This document shows positions 1 through 9,338 of a stretch of 64,000 nucleotides of DNA, piece by piece. Source of the stretch: Chlorophyllum brunneum (taxonomy: Eukaryota; Basidiomycota; Agaricomycetes; Agaricales; Agaricaceae); contig OY756148.1 in NCBI GenBank assembly GCA_963576785.1, positions 62,001 through 126,000 on the forward strand. Direction: 5' to 3'. The first letter of the stretch is position 1. Every line of letters starts with the position of its first letter. The translations under genes and the position numbers were made by a program. The notes below the pieces were generated by a model. The model was not told the origin of the DNA. It ran no database searches and saw only the letters and a list, made by a program, of their open reading frames with translations.

Positions 1-1013
1 TGCAGTGCTTCTCTATTATGGAGATGCTCAGATCCTTCTCTTTCCATGAAACCCATTCCAAAATTCGACTCTTCCGGCTCGCACTGGTTAAGAATGCATA
101 GCTAGGTGCCAGATGGGGAAAGAAGACTTGCGCTACAGCGAGGCCAAGAATCAAGCTGAAAAGGTAAATGATATGCTAAAAATACACTGAAGTCGAAACG
201 GTTCCCTGGGAGCGTAGTATTATGCGCCTGTGAAGTCGACTAGACAAAAGTTGACACGGCGTGTGGACATAAAGACCATTGAGTTTACTGAACCCCCTTA
301 ATGTCCTTGGCTTCCAACTCGCCAGCTTGTGTTCTCAATTAACTTTCACAGGGCACGCCTGACACTCCCCACTTGACGGCGTTGCGACGTCATACCAACG
401 AGATGGTGTATATTACAGGACATTTTTGTCTTCCGACCCCAGCCCTTCCCTGGTTTAGCCGAACCTCGGACTGACATTATCACAAGGACTCCTCATCCCA
501 TCGGGCGTCGTTGTTATCCTAATATTTCTAAGGGTCTGAGAAGCTAATTATTCTTTGGCAACGCGCAGTCCTTTCAAATCGAATAGCACCTGGTCTGGTA
601 GCGACCAGTTGTCAATTTTCTACGCTTATTCCCAGGCAGGATGCACAATGAACCCGACTTTCCCATCTGACTGGGTCAGGGAGTTTGAGTGGTTGTCGTG
701 TCCCTGCCAATTCCCTCAACTTTGGCGCTCCGCAGTGGACATACCGAGCTCAAGGGGAAGGCTAGTCGAGGATCCATGTTCAAGATGTTCAAACTGATTT
801 TTTTTTTCGTTTTAAAGCCTTACCTCTCAATTCGTTTACTGTCATGCTTACGGCATGCCATTCGGCTGGAAGCCCGCTTTGGCGCACCACAACCCTGGCC
901 ATGTGTCCACTGTCTAAACATAGATCCATCTCCGCTCACACACAAGAGATTTATCCGAAGCCAAAGCTGTTTACCCAGTAATGATTCACGACCAAGGTTG
1001 AATCCCTCCCACC
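1..1013. other. 5' flank without a recognisable gene
   Basis: Several short overlapping reading frames occur on both strands, but none has a recognisable domain, signal peptide or splice structure. A gene ending upstream of the window could reach in here. Nothing can be supported beyond the likely promoter of the following gene. Confidence 0.4.
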
Positions 1014-2233
1014 ATGAGCAACCCGTTTGCACCTCCTGGAGAGTCCTCTTTTGATCTCTACAAGGAGCGCACCATCATCGATGGTCTCTTCCTCGGTGCT
1101 ATAGCCTATGGTAGGCAGCAGCTCTCAATTTTCATCACTTCCTCTATTGATCAACAATCTGTCGCATCCGTAAAGGTGTGCATCTTACTCTGTTCATCTG
1201 GTGTTTCCAGCTCCTACTACAGAAGAAGAGGAACCGAGCCGATTATCTTCTCATGGTCTATGTTTCATTGTTGTTCATCATGGGCAATGTTGGCAACGGG
1301 ACAAACATCAAGGTTGGCGAACTAACATTCGTGGACAACCGCAACTATCCTGGGGGTCCAAATAAGTTCTTTGACACAGGAGCGGGTCCGGTGGGGCTTA
1401 CATGTAATGTCGTCTACATCATCAATACCTGGTTCCAGGACGGCTTGTTGGTTAGGACCTACCTTTTTTTGAGCATGGGCGCCGCTCTGACTCCTTCAAT
1501 CAGCTATACCGTTTCTGGATGTTTTTCTCTCGTATCGGCTGGTACTGGGCCATCTTGCCAAGTATTATGTTTCTCGCCTCGGTTGGTGAGTCGTTTGCAG
1601 CCTTGGAGTATATGTACTCCCAGCTAAAATTGAATTTTTAGCACTCTCGCTTATTCTCATTGTCATGCTTTGCGTTCCTGGCATCACTCTTTGGTCTACC
1701 ATCAGTATCAATCTGGCTATCCCTTACTGGTCCATTTCTATCGCACTAAACGTCATCATCACGGCGTGCATCGCAACTCGACTCCTCTACATGAGATACC
1801 AGATGTTGCGAATAATGGCGGGGTCGGGCTCCGAATACATCTCCATCACATCCATGATGGTAGAATCCGCGGCGCTATATACCGCCATCGGTTTGATATT
1901 CCTGGTCAGCTACGCCGTTAACAGTCCCATCCAGAACCTCGCGCTCCCGGTTCTGGGACAGGCTCAGGTTCGCTTAGCTTTCTTAACAACATGGGAAAAT
2001 ACTCACTGCATTTGAAACAGTCAATAGCCCCCTTATTAATCATCTTACGCGTGCTCCAAGGTCGTGCTTGGTCATCTTCGTCCCTCGAGAAGTTCCAAAC
2101 TGGAACAGACGTGAGATTCAACAACCATAGTAACACGGTCCTACAATCTGGGGATACTGGCCCCACCTTGACGATGAAGAGCAAGGTTACGAACTCGAGC
2201 AATCAGAGTCTCAAGGAAAAAGATATTGCTTGA
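1014..2233 (+). CDS. Seven-transmembrane orphan membrane protein (Agaricomycete type)
   Basis: Five exons (1014-1110, 1176-1450, 1504-1585, 1642-1967, 2021-2233) join in frame to a protein of about 330 aa. The phases agree at every junction. The chain has about seven long hydrophobic segments, for example around VYVSLLFIMGNV, ALSLILIVMLCV and YTAIGLIFLVSYAV, followed by a hydrophilic Ser/Thr/Lys-rich tail from about residue 270. This matches the layout of the large family of uncharacterised seven-helix proteins common in mushroom genomes, which resemble G-protein-coupled receptors in topology but have no established ligand. The start at MSNPFAPPG is the only early ATG in frame. It is probably a plasma-membrane protein. 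Function is unknown; a receptor role is only an analogy. Confidence 0.8.
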
Positions 2234-2609
2234 AATCTACCAACTCACCGTCCCGGGTTCGGAGTTGGTTGAGGGGTCGCTTATCACTGATGTGTGCATT
2301 GTGCGGACTTTTATTTTCCATTCTAGTTCACGATACCAATTACGATACCAATTTTACCTTGTGATGTGACTACTTGGCGCACACGTTCGGCTTCGTGCAC
2401 CTCATGGTCGGACTTCGAATTCCCAAGGGGAGAAAGCAAGCAGAAATTCGCACGGAGTTTTTCCCTTTAGCAACGATTTCGCGAGAGTGATCACAGGGTA
2501 GACTCGGTACTCATATAGAGGCTCTATGGCGTAACGGGACTGAAGCTTTGTGGTCTATTACATACGACAAGACTTAGTCTAATCACTTCCACCACTAGGT
2601 CCATCATCC

Positions 2610-3654
2610 ATGCCTCCCACAATCCCTTCGGAGACTAACAGCACAAAAACCTCAGAAGGAGAGATGTTATGGGACGTGCCGAGCGCAGGAAAGGAATGTA
2701 GGACTTGGTACAAGATATATGGCGATTTGAAGTCTGGAGTTCGCCCATTGGTGGTCTTGCATGGAGGGCCTGGGGTGACTTCAGATTATCTCACTTCACT
2801 TTCCGATCTCACCCTTGAAAGGTCTATTCCTGTGATCGTTTATGATCAGCTTGGGAATGGGCTTTCGACGCACCTTCGGGACAAGATGGGTGACATCGCA
2901 TTCTGGACGGAACAGTTGTTTTTGGACGAGTTAAAGCTTTTGTTGGATCATCTCGGGGTCTATGATAATTATGACCTCCTTGGGCATTCTTGGGGCGGGA
3001 TGTTGGGAGCCCGTCACGCGGTTAGGCAGCCCGGAGGCCTGAAGCATCTTATTATCATGTCTTCTCCAGCTTCCAGTGACCTCTGGATGGGAGCACAAGA
3101 AGTTCTTCGGAGAAAGCTCCCACAGGACGTTCAGAATGCTCTCGACAGGTGTGAAATGGAGGGAAAGACAGACAGCAAGGACTATCAAGATGCTGTCGGC
3201 GTCTATTATTCGAGGTTCCTTTGCACATTGGATCCAATGCCTGAAGCGCTTCAGAAAAGTTTTGAATGGATGGAAAAAGATCCGACCGTCTATTTCACGA
3301 TGTAAGCTCAATCTCCCACCTCGAAACCTTGTTTATTAATCACTTGTTCAGGAATGGTCCATCAGAGTTCTATATGACTGGTCCTATCAAAGATTGGACG
3401 ATAGTGGATGAAGCGCATAGGATTTCGGTCCCGACCCTTCTAATAAATGGTTGGAAAGATGAAGCAGCCGATAGCTGTGTTTATCCGTATTTCCAGCTGA
3501 TCCCTAAAGTTCGGTGGATCCAATTTGCGGTATGTCTCTTAATATCTGACCTCGGCTGAGACTCAGGAAGTATGCCTAGGATTCAAGTCATATGGCACAC
3601 TTCGAGGAGCGTGACAAGTTTTTAGACGTAGTTGGTCTCTTTTTGAATGAGTAA
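2610..3654 (+). CDS. Alpha/beta hydrolase, proline iminopeptidase-like (peptidase S33)
   Basis: Three exons (2610-3301, 3352-3529, 3580-3654) encode about 314 aa. The oxyanion region reads VLHGGPGV. The nucleophile elbow is GHSWGG (Ser near residue 128), the acidic residue lies in INGWKDEA, and the catalytic His lies in the last exon (DSSHMAHF). The triad order and the HGGPG signature are typical of prolyl aminopeptidases and the related L-amino-acid amidases, which remove N-terminal residues from peptides. There is no signal peptide, so it should be cytosolic. The His is encoded only after the second intron, which supports that splice. In fungi such enzymes can belong to peptide-processing clusters, and two UstYa-like genes follow, but this gene alone does not prove a shared pathway. 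Confidence 0.88.
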
Positions 3655-4360
3655 AGGACTTTTGGTTGTTCAGTCACAATTCCATGAGTACTCGGCGGCT
3701 GTACGTGGGATTTAAATTTCAATTCCCGATTGAGGTCCGACTACTTACACACGCCAAACTTCTCATAGTGACTTCGCCCTCCAACCTTTCCCTTTAAAGT
3801 TCTTCTTTCCTGTAGCTTTGTACGGCCATGCATACCCGGAAGGACTAGTATTTCCGTCATTTGAGGAGAATCTCAAAGCGTTCTTCGCAGGAGTAGAAGC
3901 GTTCTGGGAGACCGGCTGCATTATCTCATTATCCCCACACGAACCGAGATCGCGCCTCGTTATACTCATGTTACCTGAAATAAGTATTTCCGACACACTT
4001 ATCTCGTCTATGATCTGGGAGCCCGGTTGTCTTCTCGGGGCCCCGCTGCCGTAAATCAACCCTCTATGATTGCGACGCCTTTTGATCAGAGATAGCCGAA
4101 TACTCGACATCAACCAATTAAGTGAAATAACGAAACACTGTGCGCTTACACTGCTTGAACTTATCTCCTGGGGAAGCAACTCCCACTTCTCCCTCCTACC
4201 ATCTTCTGGCTGACCCTACAGATGGGGTTTACGACCATTAAGGTACCTAATATCACTTCAAAGGCTTCGTCGATTGTCTGACAATGGGTAGTACTTACCC
4301 TGGAACATAGCTATTCTAACATGCATCTCCGTTATAATCCTCAATCTCCTCCGGTTTTCC
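3655..4360. other. Intergenic, with the unresolved 5' part of the UstYa-like gene
   Basis: A 78-codon frame at 3818-4054 has no recognisable similarity. From about 4308 a hydrophobic stretch (WNIAILTCISVIIL) is open in the frame that splices into the next gene. It looks like the N-terminal membrane helix of that protein, but no start codon or upstream exon could be fixed with confidence. Confidence 0.4.
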
Positions 4361-4899
4361 ATGCTGCTAGGGCAGAAATATTTTCTATTCACCCACACAG
4401 ACTTTCGTGAGCAAATTCGTACCTGGTCAGAATGCTAGTTCTGACCTTCCTCTCTACAGCATACGCATCTGATGGTTATCCTCGCCAACTTCCTCTCAAT
4501 GTGCAGAATGCAGTGATGTCATTCAACGATACAGTCCACTACGGTCTCCACGATGTGCGCGAGTGGGAGTCACTTACCCCTCCCGGCAACGGTTGGGTGG
4601 TACTAGAACCAGGGCCACGTTCCTACGCAGTTACAATGTACCACCAGCTACACTGCTTAAACTCGATGCGCTACGACCTCACGCAGGCCAAAATTGGGAA
4701 GACAGCAACAGCAGCGGAACTTGGGCATGCTCATCATTGCTACAACTATATTCGTCAGGGCATTCAATGCGGTCTAGATCTCACTCTCGAGCCTACTCAT
4801 GGGGGACGGGGTGGTGTTGTTCACGTCTGTCGTGACTGGGTGCAGATAAGGAGGTTTATGGAGCAGAATTATGGGAAATACTCTGTGTATTTCGAATGA
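4361..4899 (+). CDS. UstYa-like (DUF3328) protein, copy 1; 5' end uncertain
   Basis: Exon 4361-4406, a 53-nt intron with donor GTGAGC, then exon 4460-4899 give 161 aa from the first in-frame ATG. The hydrophobic frame continues upstream, so the true N-terminal helix is probably encoded before 4361. Family marks are present and intact: HQLHC near residue 95, then HAHHC and a following Cys (IRQGIQC), and VCRDW near the end. UstYa-type proteins are small membrane-anchored oxidases that carry out oxidative cyclisation or other oxidation in fungal RiPP and non-ribosomal peptide pathways (ustiloxin, cyclochlorotine). The substrate here is unknown. A paralogue follows 412 nt downstream on the same strand, which suggests a small cluster. 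Confidence 0.82.
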
Positions 4900-5311
4900 A
4901 TGAGGGCGATTACTTTCCCGTCAATGCATTCACATAGATGACACTGCTGTCGGTAACTTTCGTGGCATAAATGGCCATCTGTTGTATGGCATTAACAGCG
5001 ATGTAGGTGGACTGGGCATCATGAGGCGAAAGTGCTGACATGCGTCGATTTCAACTGTCATTGAGGACCCCCGTCACGCCCTCGTGAAACAAGAACAATA
5101 ATCTGGTCAAAAGCGAAAATGAATCCTACTTTGTGTAGTGAGTTTGTGTCAAGGATGTCATCATTCTCGATTGTGATGGTCTTGCATCATGACCCAAAAG
5201 GGTGTTCTATTTCTGGGTTATGGCACCCATGAGATTCATATTTACAATTTGATACCCGATCACGCAACCTCTTATACTGCGTCAGCACGGTTGTCGTGTT
5301 GATGATCCAGC
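4900..5311. other. Spacer between the two UstYa-like genes
   Basis: No open frame of note is present. It probably holds the terminator of copy 1 and the promoter of copy 2. No conserved element could be recognised. Confidence 0.4.
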
Positions 5312-5992
5312 ATGAAGCCCGTCGACCCAACCGGAGTATCCATTTACGCTCTCTTACCCGTCTTCTGCGTGTTAGCTGTTAGCACGATCTTCAACATTGC
5401 TCTGACCTGGAATGACTTCCAGGTATTGTCGAGAGTACGACGTGCGATAGGTAAGCAGAATGATATGTTTACATCGCGGCGCATCGCTGACCCCAGAGTA
5501 TTGGCAGACCTACAGCACCATCCTGGCCAGAACGAGGTTCCCCTTCAACTAGACCGAGTAGTTCAGCTCGTTGACGCGAACGCACACTATGGAATGAGCG
5601 CTGACGAGGAATGGGAATCTCTTTTACCCTCAAACCATGGCTCTGGGATACACCTCAGTACAACGGACGGGCATGGGAAATTTATATCGGTCTATCACCA
5701 GTTGTCATGCTTGAACAGTCTCAGACAGTTATACATGAACCCAGGATGGTCGGACGACTTGAAGAAGCGGACGACAGCTCATCATTGCCTTAATGTCCTA
5801 CGCCAGGCTGTGCTCTGCAATGGGGATACAACTTTGGAACCCTCACACACTGAGACACTTGGGAGCGGAAAGTCAGTAGCTGCAGCGAGTGGGATGGGTG
5901 TTCTCCATGTGTGTAGAGATTGGGAACGCCTCAGAGCTTCGGCTGAGAGTGACAACTTTGCAAGCAGTCACTCAATGCAGCGTGTAGATTGA
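5312..5992 (+). CDS. UstYa-like (DUF3328) protein, copy 2, with altered His motifs
   Basis: A single frame of 226 aa starting MKPVDPTG. Residues 10-32 form one membrane helix. Then come AHYGMSADEEWESLLP, YHQLSCLNSL, AHHCLNVLRQ, a further Cys, and VCRDW, the same order as in copy 1. The two conserved HxxHC motifs are both changed: the first reads HQLSC (His to Ser) and the second TAHHC (first His to Thr). These His residues are thought to bind the metal needed for oxidation, so this copy may be inactive, act as a partner subunit, or have a different chemistry. A possible 46-nt intron after GCGATAG would break the downstream frame, so the unspliced model is preferred. Confidence 0.78.
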   Translation: MKPVDPTGVSIYALLPVFCVLAVSTIFNIALTWNDFQVLSRVRRAIGKQNDMFTSRRIADPRVLADLQHHPGQNEVPLQLDRVVQLVDANAHYGMSADEEWESLLPSNHGSGIHLSTTDGHGKFISVYHQLSCLNSLRQLYMNPGWSDDLKKRTTAHHCLNVLRQAVLCNGDTTLEPSHTETLGSGKSVAAASGMGVLHVCRDWERLRASAESDNFASSHSMQRVD

Positions 5993-6298
5993 TGATGAAA
6001 CCAGATCTCGGTCAGTGAACCAATTTCCCTGCGATGAGCGTATTGATAAGCTTAATATAACACAAGCCGTTTCCCATGGAACACATCTTCTCAGCCGAAC
6101 ATTGTTCACGATCATGTGGGCTATCGAAGCCTTCCAAGCCAAGTAGAGTAGAATATCATAATGAAACAAACTCTGTTTCTTCCCAATTCGTCAAATCAAA
6201 CACTCCCGAGAAGACTTGTATTACTTCCGACATGGTGTAACGCTTTGTCATACCAATATAGACACCCCTATTATTCCGACACTCTTTCTTCACCTACC
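5993..6298. other. Short intergenic spacer
   Basis: An open frame continues upstream from the next gene, but the region before 6299 lacks a plausible protein and is probably a 5' leader. No other feature is seen. Confidence 0.35.
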
Positions 6299-6670
6299 AT
6301 GAAGCCAGACCACGATGAAGAGACCAAATCCCTTCTACTCGGCGCCTCTTCCGATGTCCCTCCAGAGACGAAAGTAGACCAAGTCAGGGAGACGTGGACG
6401 ACAAAAACCATATCCTCTAGAACAGTCTATCTCATTTGTTTCTTCGTTCTCGCATTGAATGCAGGCCTTTTCGCCGCCAGCTGGCGAGCACAGGCGGAAA
6501 TTAAAGGCCTATACGCAGCCATGGGGCGCGATGTGACAAATCTCCCTCGACCAGACCCATTCGCTGGCCTATCCGAGGCGGCCAAAAGCAATCCTGCAGG
6601 TGAGTGCTTCGCTAATTCGCTCCCGAATTGATGGCCTGAACTTATTGGGTCAGTTCGCCCAGATTATTGA
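6299..6670 (+). CDS. Small single-pass membrane protein with an LPRPDPFAGL tail motif
   Basis: Exon 6299-6599 and exon 6654-6670, joined across a 54-nt intron with phase 1, encode about 105 aa. The N-terminal half is acidic and polar (DEETKSLLLG). One hydrophobic helix follows (VYLICFFVLALNAGLF), then a short helix and the motif NLPRPDPFAGL. Small proteins with one helix and a PRPDP-x-x-GL motif are common hypothetical proteins in Agaricomycetes. The topology resembles the N-terminal part of a UstYa-like protein without the catalytic region. It lies directly downstream of the two UstYa-like genes on the same strand, so it could be a partner or a shortened relative. Function unknown. Confidence 0.6.
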
Positions 6671-7400
6671 GAAGTTGGGGCTTTGGCAGGCGACAATGCG
6701 GTCTTGCCTCGACTAAAGGGGATATCCGTGCTTCCTGTTCTTATTGCGGTTTCATACGGGATCAATCATTCTCGCACTATTACATATCTGTCATATATTA
6801 GTTAATGTATCATAGACAAGGACTGATGGTAACACCCAGCACTCACTATTCTTGCATTATATGGAGGTATTAGGCTTCGCATGAGACTGACAAAATAGTC
6901 CCTATTCAGGTTCAGTGGCGAGAGTGAAAATGAGTCAGTCGTCGATGTGACGAATGTCAGAATTATGTGATACGCGAAGGGTGGCGGTAGTGCTTCTGCA
7001 CTCGAAGTTCATGCTCCGAACTGATTCACAAGCCTAAAGGAGTAAAGCAAGAATTCGACCGTTTCATCTTCATCGACCGGTCTTCCAATCCTGCTGCTCT
7101 CGGATTTTAATCACCTACTGTCAAGACGGATTTCGGAGGGACTCCCCATGCAGTTCATCCAGTCCTTGGCCAAGACCTTGTGCTCTGCTCTAGAGATGAG
7201 ATCTTGTGTGCAGACGCATGCACGGTGTTCTGGCCTTGATTTCTGATTCATAGAAACGGAAGAGGATTTAATCTGATATCTTTTCCAACAGCACTGATAT
7301 TCATCCCTTATCCTCTCTTCGCCTACTCAAGGATTGTTGGCCCTAGCACATACCCATAGACCGTTCTCCATTCCTCGAACTACTCGAAATTAGAAAGATA
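6671..7400. other. Intergenic region, probable promoter of the micro-exon gene
   Basis: No credible coding frame on either strand. The last 100 nt upstream of 7401 are pyrimidine-rich in places, as is usual for fungal promoters. No further feature is seen. Confidence 0.4.
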
Positions 7401-8040
7401 ATGGGATCATGGAATGTTGGAGTTTTGCTTTTCTTCATCACTGTGACTGGTGGCGTTCCAATTTGGCCGGGGTCTACTGTCAGCCCGGGTAGGTTACGAT
7501 ATACTTATTCTTGAAGAGGCGCTCAACGATTCATTAAGGTACTTCAAATGCCGTTCAAGTCAGCGACTCGACGCCTGACATGAGTGTCCGTAAGTGTTTA
7601 ATTACCTCGATTCTGATCCTCCGTCCCGACGTACTTATTTAGATTTAGGGTTACCTTCAATATTTGGGACCCCAGGACGGGACACAGAGCCTCGTGAGTA
7701 GGCCCTTTATACAAGCGCCGTACCTGACAAGCGCCTCTCTTACTGCAGGGGTAGCGGCCCCGGGTAAGTCGACGCTGAGTGTGTTCACCGTAACGTATCC
7801 ATTTACACACTTATAACCAGCTACTTTTGCGATTGTCGCTGACGAGACGCCAGCCTCAAACGTAAGACGTGAGTTAACCTCATCTCTCAGGTTCCCAATG
7901 TCACCAAACTGACAAACGCTCGCAGGACGAAGTGCCGGTAAGCGGTTCTCCCTTCCCAGCTATTCGAGTAATATCTCATGACCGTGAAGACAACTTCAAC
8001 AATTCCGATAACAGGACACCAGATTCCAACTAGCTTGTAA
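7401..8040 (+). CDS. Small secreted protein built from seven micro-exons, all introns phase 1
   Basis: Exons 7401-7488, 7539-7589, 7643-7693, 7749-7763, 7821-7868, 7926-7937 and 8015-8040 have lengths 88, 51, 51, 15, 48, 12 and 26 nt. Their sum is 291 nt, giving 96 aa and a TAA stop. Every intron (50-77 nt) begins GTAAG, GTGAG or GTAGG and ends AG, and all six interrupt the codon after its first base. Each internal exon is therefore a multiple of three and could be skipped without a frameshift. Exon 1 encodes a signal peptide (GVLLFFITVTGG). The mature chain is Pro/Ser/Thr-rich. Exons 2, 3 and 5 each carry a TP pair near their ends (DSTPD, GTPGR, ETPAS), and exons 5-6 join to form RRR, a possible Kex2-type site. 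No family is recognised. It lies downstream of the UstYa-like genes, so a precursor-peptide role is possible but unproven. Intron 6 has the least certain acceptor. Confidence 0.68.
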
Positions 8041-8222
8041 CTCTAAACATGTACATATTTACACCGGGCGATAAAGTTAGATTAGATGGCACGTGATGGC
8101 GGGATCAGTCAGCACGCCGACATGAGAGAAGACATACTTAAAAAGTCGTGCGTTGTCGTCTTGCCCAGCGCTCGCTCGCACGGTTCTCCTCGCTCACGCT
8201 GATCCTATCGGCTTGAGATCCT

Positions 8223-9015
8223 ATGCTAGGTCGTATAAAGAGCCTTCTCAACGTCGCTCCTTCTGCCGTTGACCCTACCAAATATCGTGCTGCTATGTCA
8301 TCAAGTACGTTCGCAACCCCCTTCGTCATTTATCTCATGATTTACTTCTTTTTTCCTCCAGCTGCCAGCAAACCTGAAATTGCGACATTCGCGGGAGGTT
8401 GCTTTTGGGGTGTAGAACATATTTTTCTCAAGCATTTCCCACCTTCTCAGAACAAAGGGATTCTGAAAACTTCTGTTGGATACACCGGTGGAAATCCCCT
8501 TGTGACGCACCCCACATACAAGACTGTGTGTACAGGAGCGACAGATCATGCGGAAGCTTTGAAGATCGAATTCGATCCTGGTGTGGTGAGCTATGCGGAG
8601 CTTGTTGGTGAGTCCTTAAACGAGCCTTGCGGATCGCTTCTGATTGAAAATGACAACGTGTCACCCTCGTTACTAGAATTCTTCTATCGTACTCATGACC
8701 CCACTACGTTGAATCGACAAGGTGCTGATACCGGAACTCGTATGTATTTCACCCTATTCTTCTCATACTCTTCCGCCGCTCATTTGTATTGCAGAATATC
8801 GTTCTGCGATTTATTTCCACTCCCCAGAGCAAGAAGCCACTGCAAAGCGGGTGACCGAAGAAGTACAGGCCAAGTACTTCACTCCCAAAGGCAGTAAGAT
8901 CATCACGGAGATTACTCCCGTCGCACAGTGGTGGGACGCCGAAGACTATCACCAGTTGTATCTCTTCAAGAATCCCAGTGGCTACCAATGCCCCACCCAC
9001 AAACTTCATTGGTAA
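8223..9015 (+). CDS. msrA: Peptide methionine-S-sulfoxide reductase MsrA
   Basis: Four exons (8223-8304, 8362-8607, 8677-8739, 8795-9015) encode about 203 aa. The signature GGCFWGVEHIF carries the catalytic Cys. It is followed by VGYTGG, YKTVCTGATDHAEA, EFFYRTHDPTTLNRQGAD and YRSAIYFHS, which together give the standard MsrA fold. The C-terminal YQCPTHKLHW supplies a Cys that may act in recycling by thioredoxin. The enzyme reduces methionine-S-sulfoxide in oxidised proteins and free methionine. The first 25 residues before MSS could be a mitochondrial leader, or translation could begin at the ATG near 8295. The gene converges with the coiled-coil gene across 323 nt. Confidence 0.95.
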
Positions 9016-9338
9016 TCTTGTTCTCGCTCGCGTATCATAGATCAACCAGTCTGCGGATGGCTAATCGTAATGTCATTGACCAGAAATGTGTACGAATTTA
9101 ATAGAATAGAACAGATGCGTAATATCATATATAACATAATACCAATGTCCAAAATTCGTGAGACAGAATAAGCATCGTACATAATTCGCGAACAGCAACA
9201 TCAAAACATGAGATAAAACTTCAACAAGGAAAGAGGCCAAACGACCACTCCCAAAACCGATGAAAGCAGAAACGACAACAAAATAAACATACCGTACAAA
9301 TCAACCCAAAATCGAACAAACATCGCCCTCCAAACTCT
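9016..9338. other. Convergent 3' spacer, AT-rich
   Basis: It holds the 3' ends of MsrA (plus strand) and the coiled-coil gene (minus strand). AATAGA and ATAA-type runs around 9100-9145 could serve as poly(A) signals. No open frame is present. Confidence 0.4.

Noticed and set aside
3763..4179. 138-codon minus-strand frame
   Set aside because: No domain, unusual composition, and no intron signals; probably chance.
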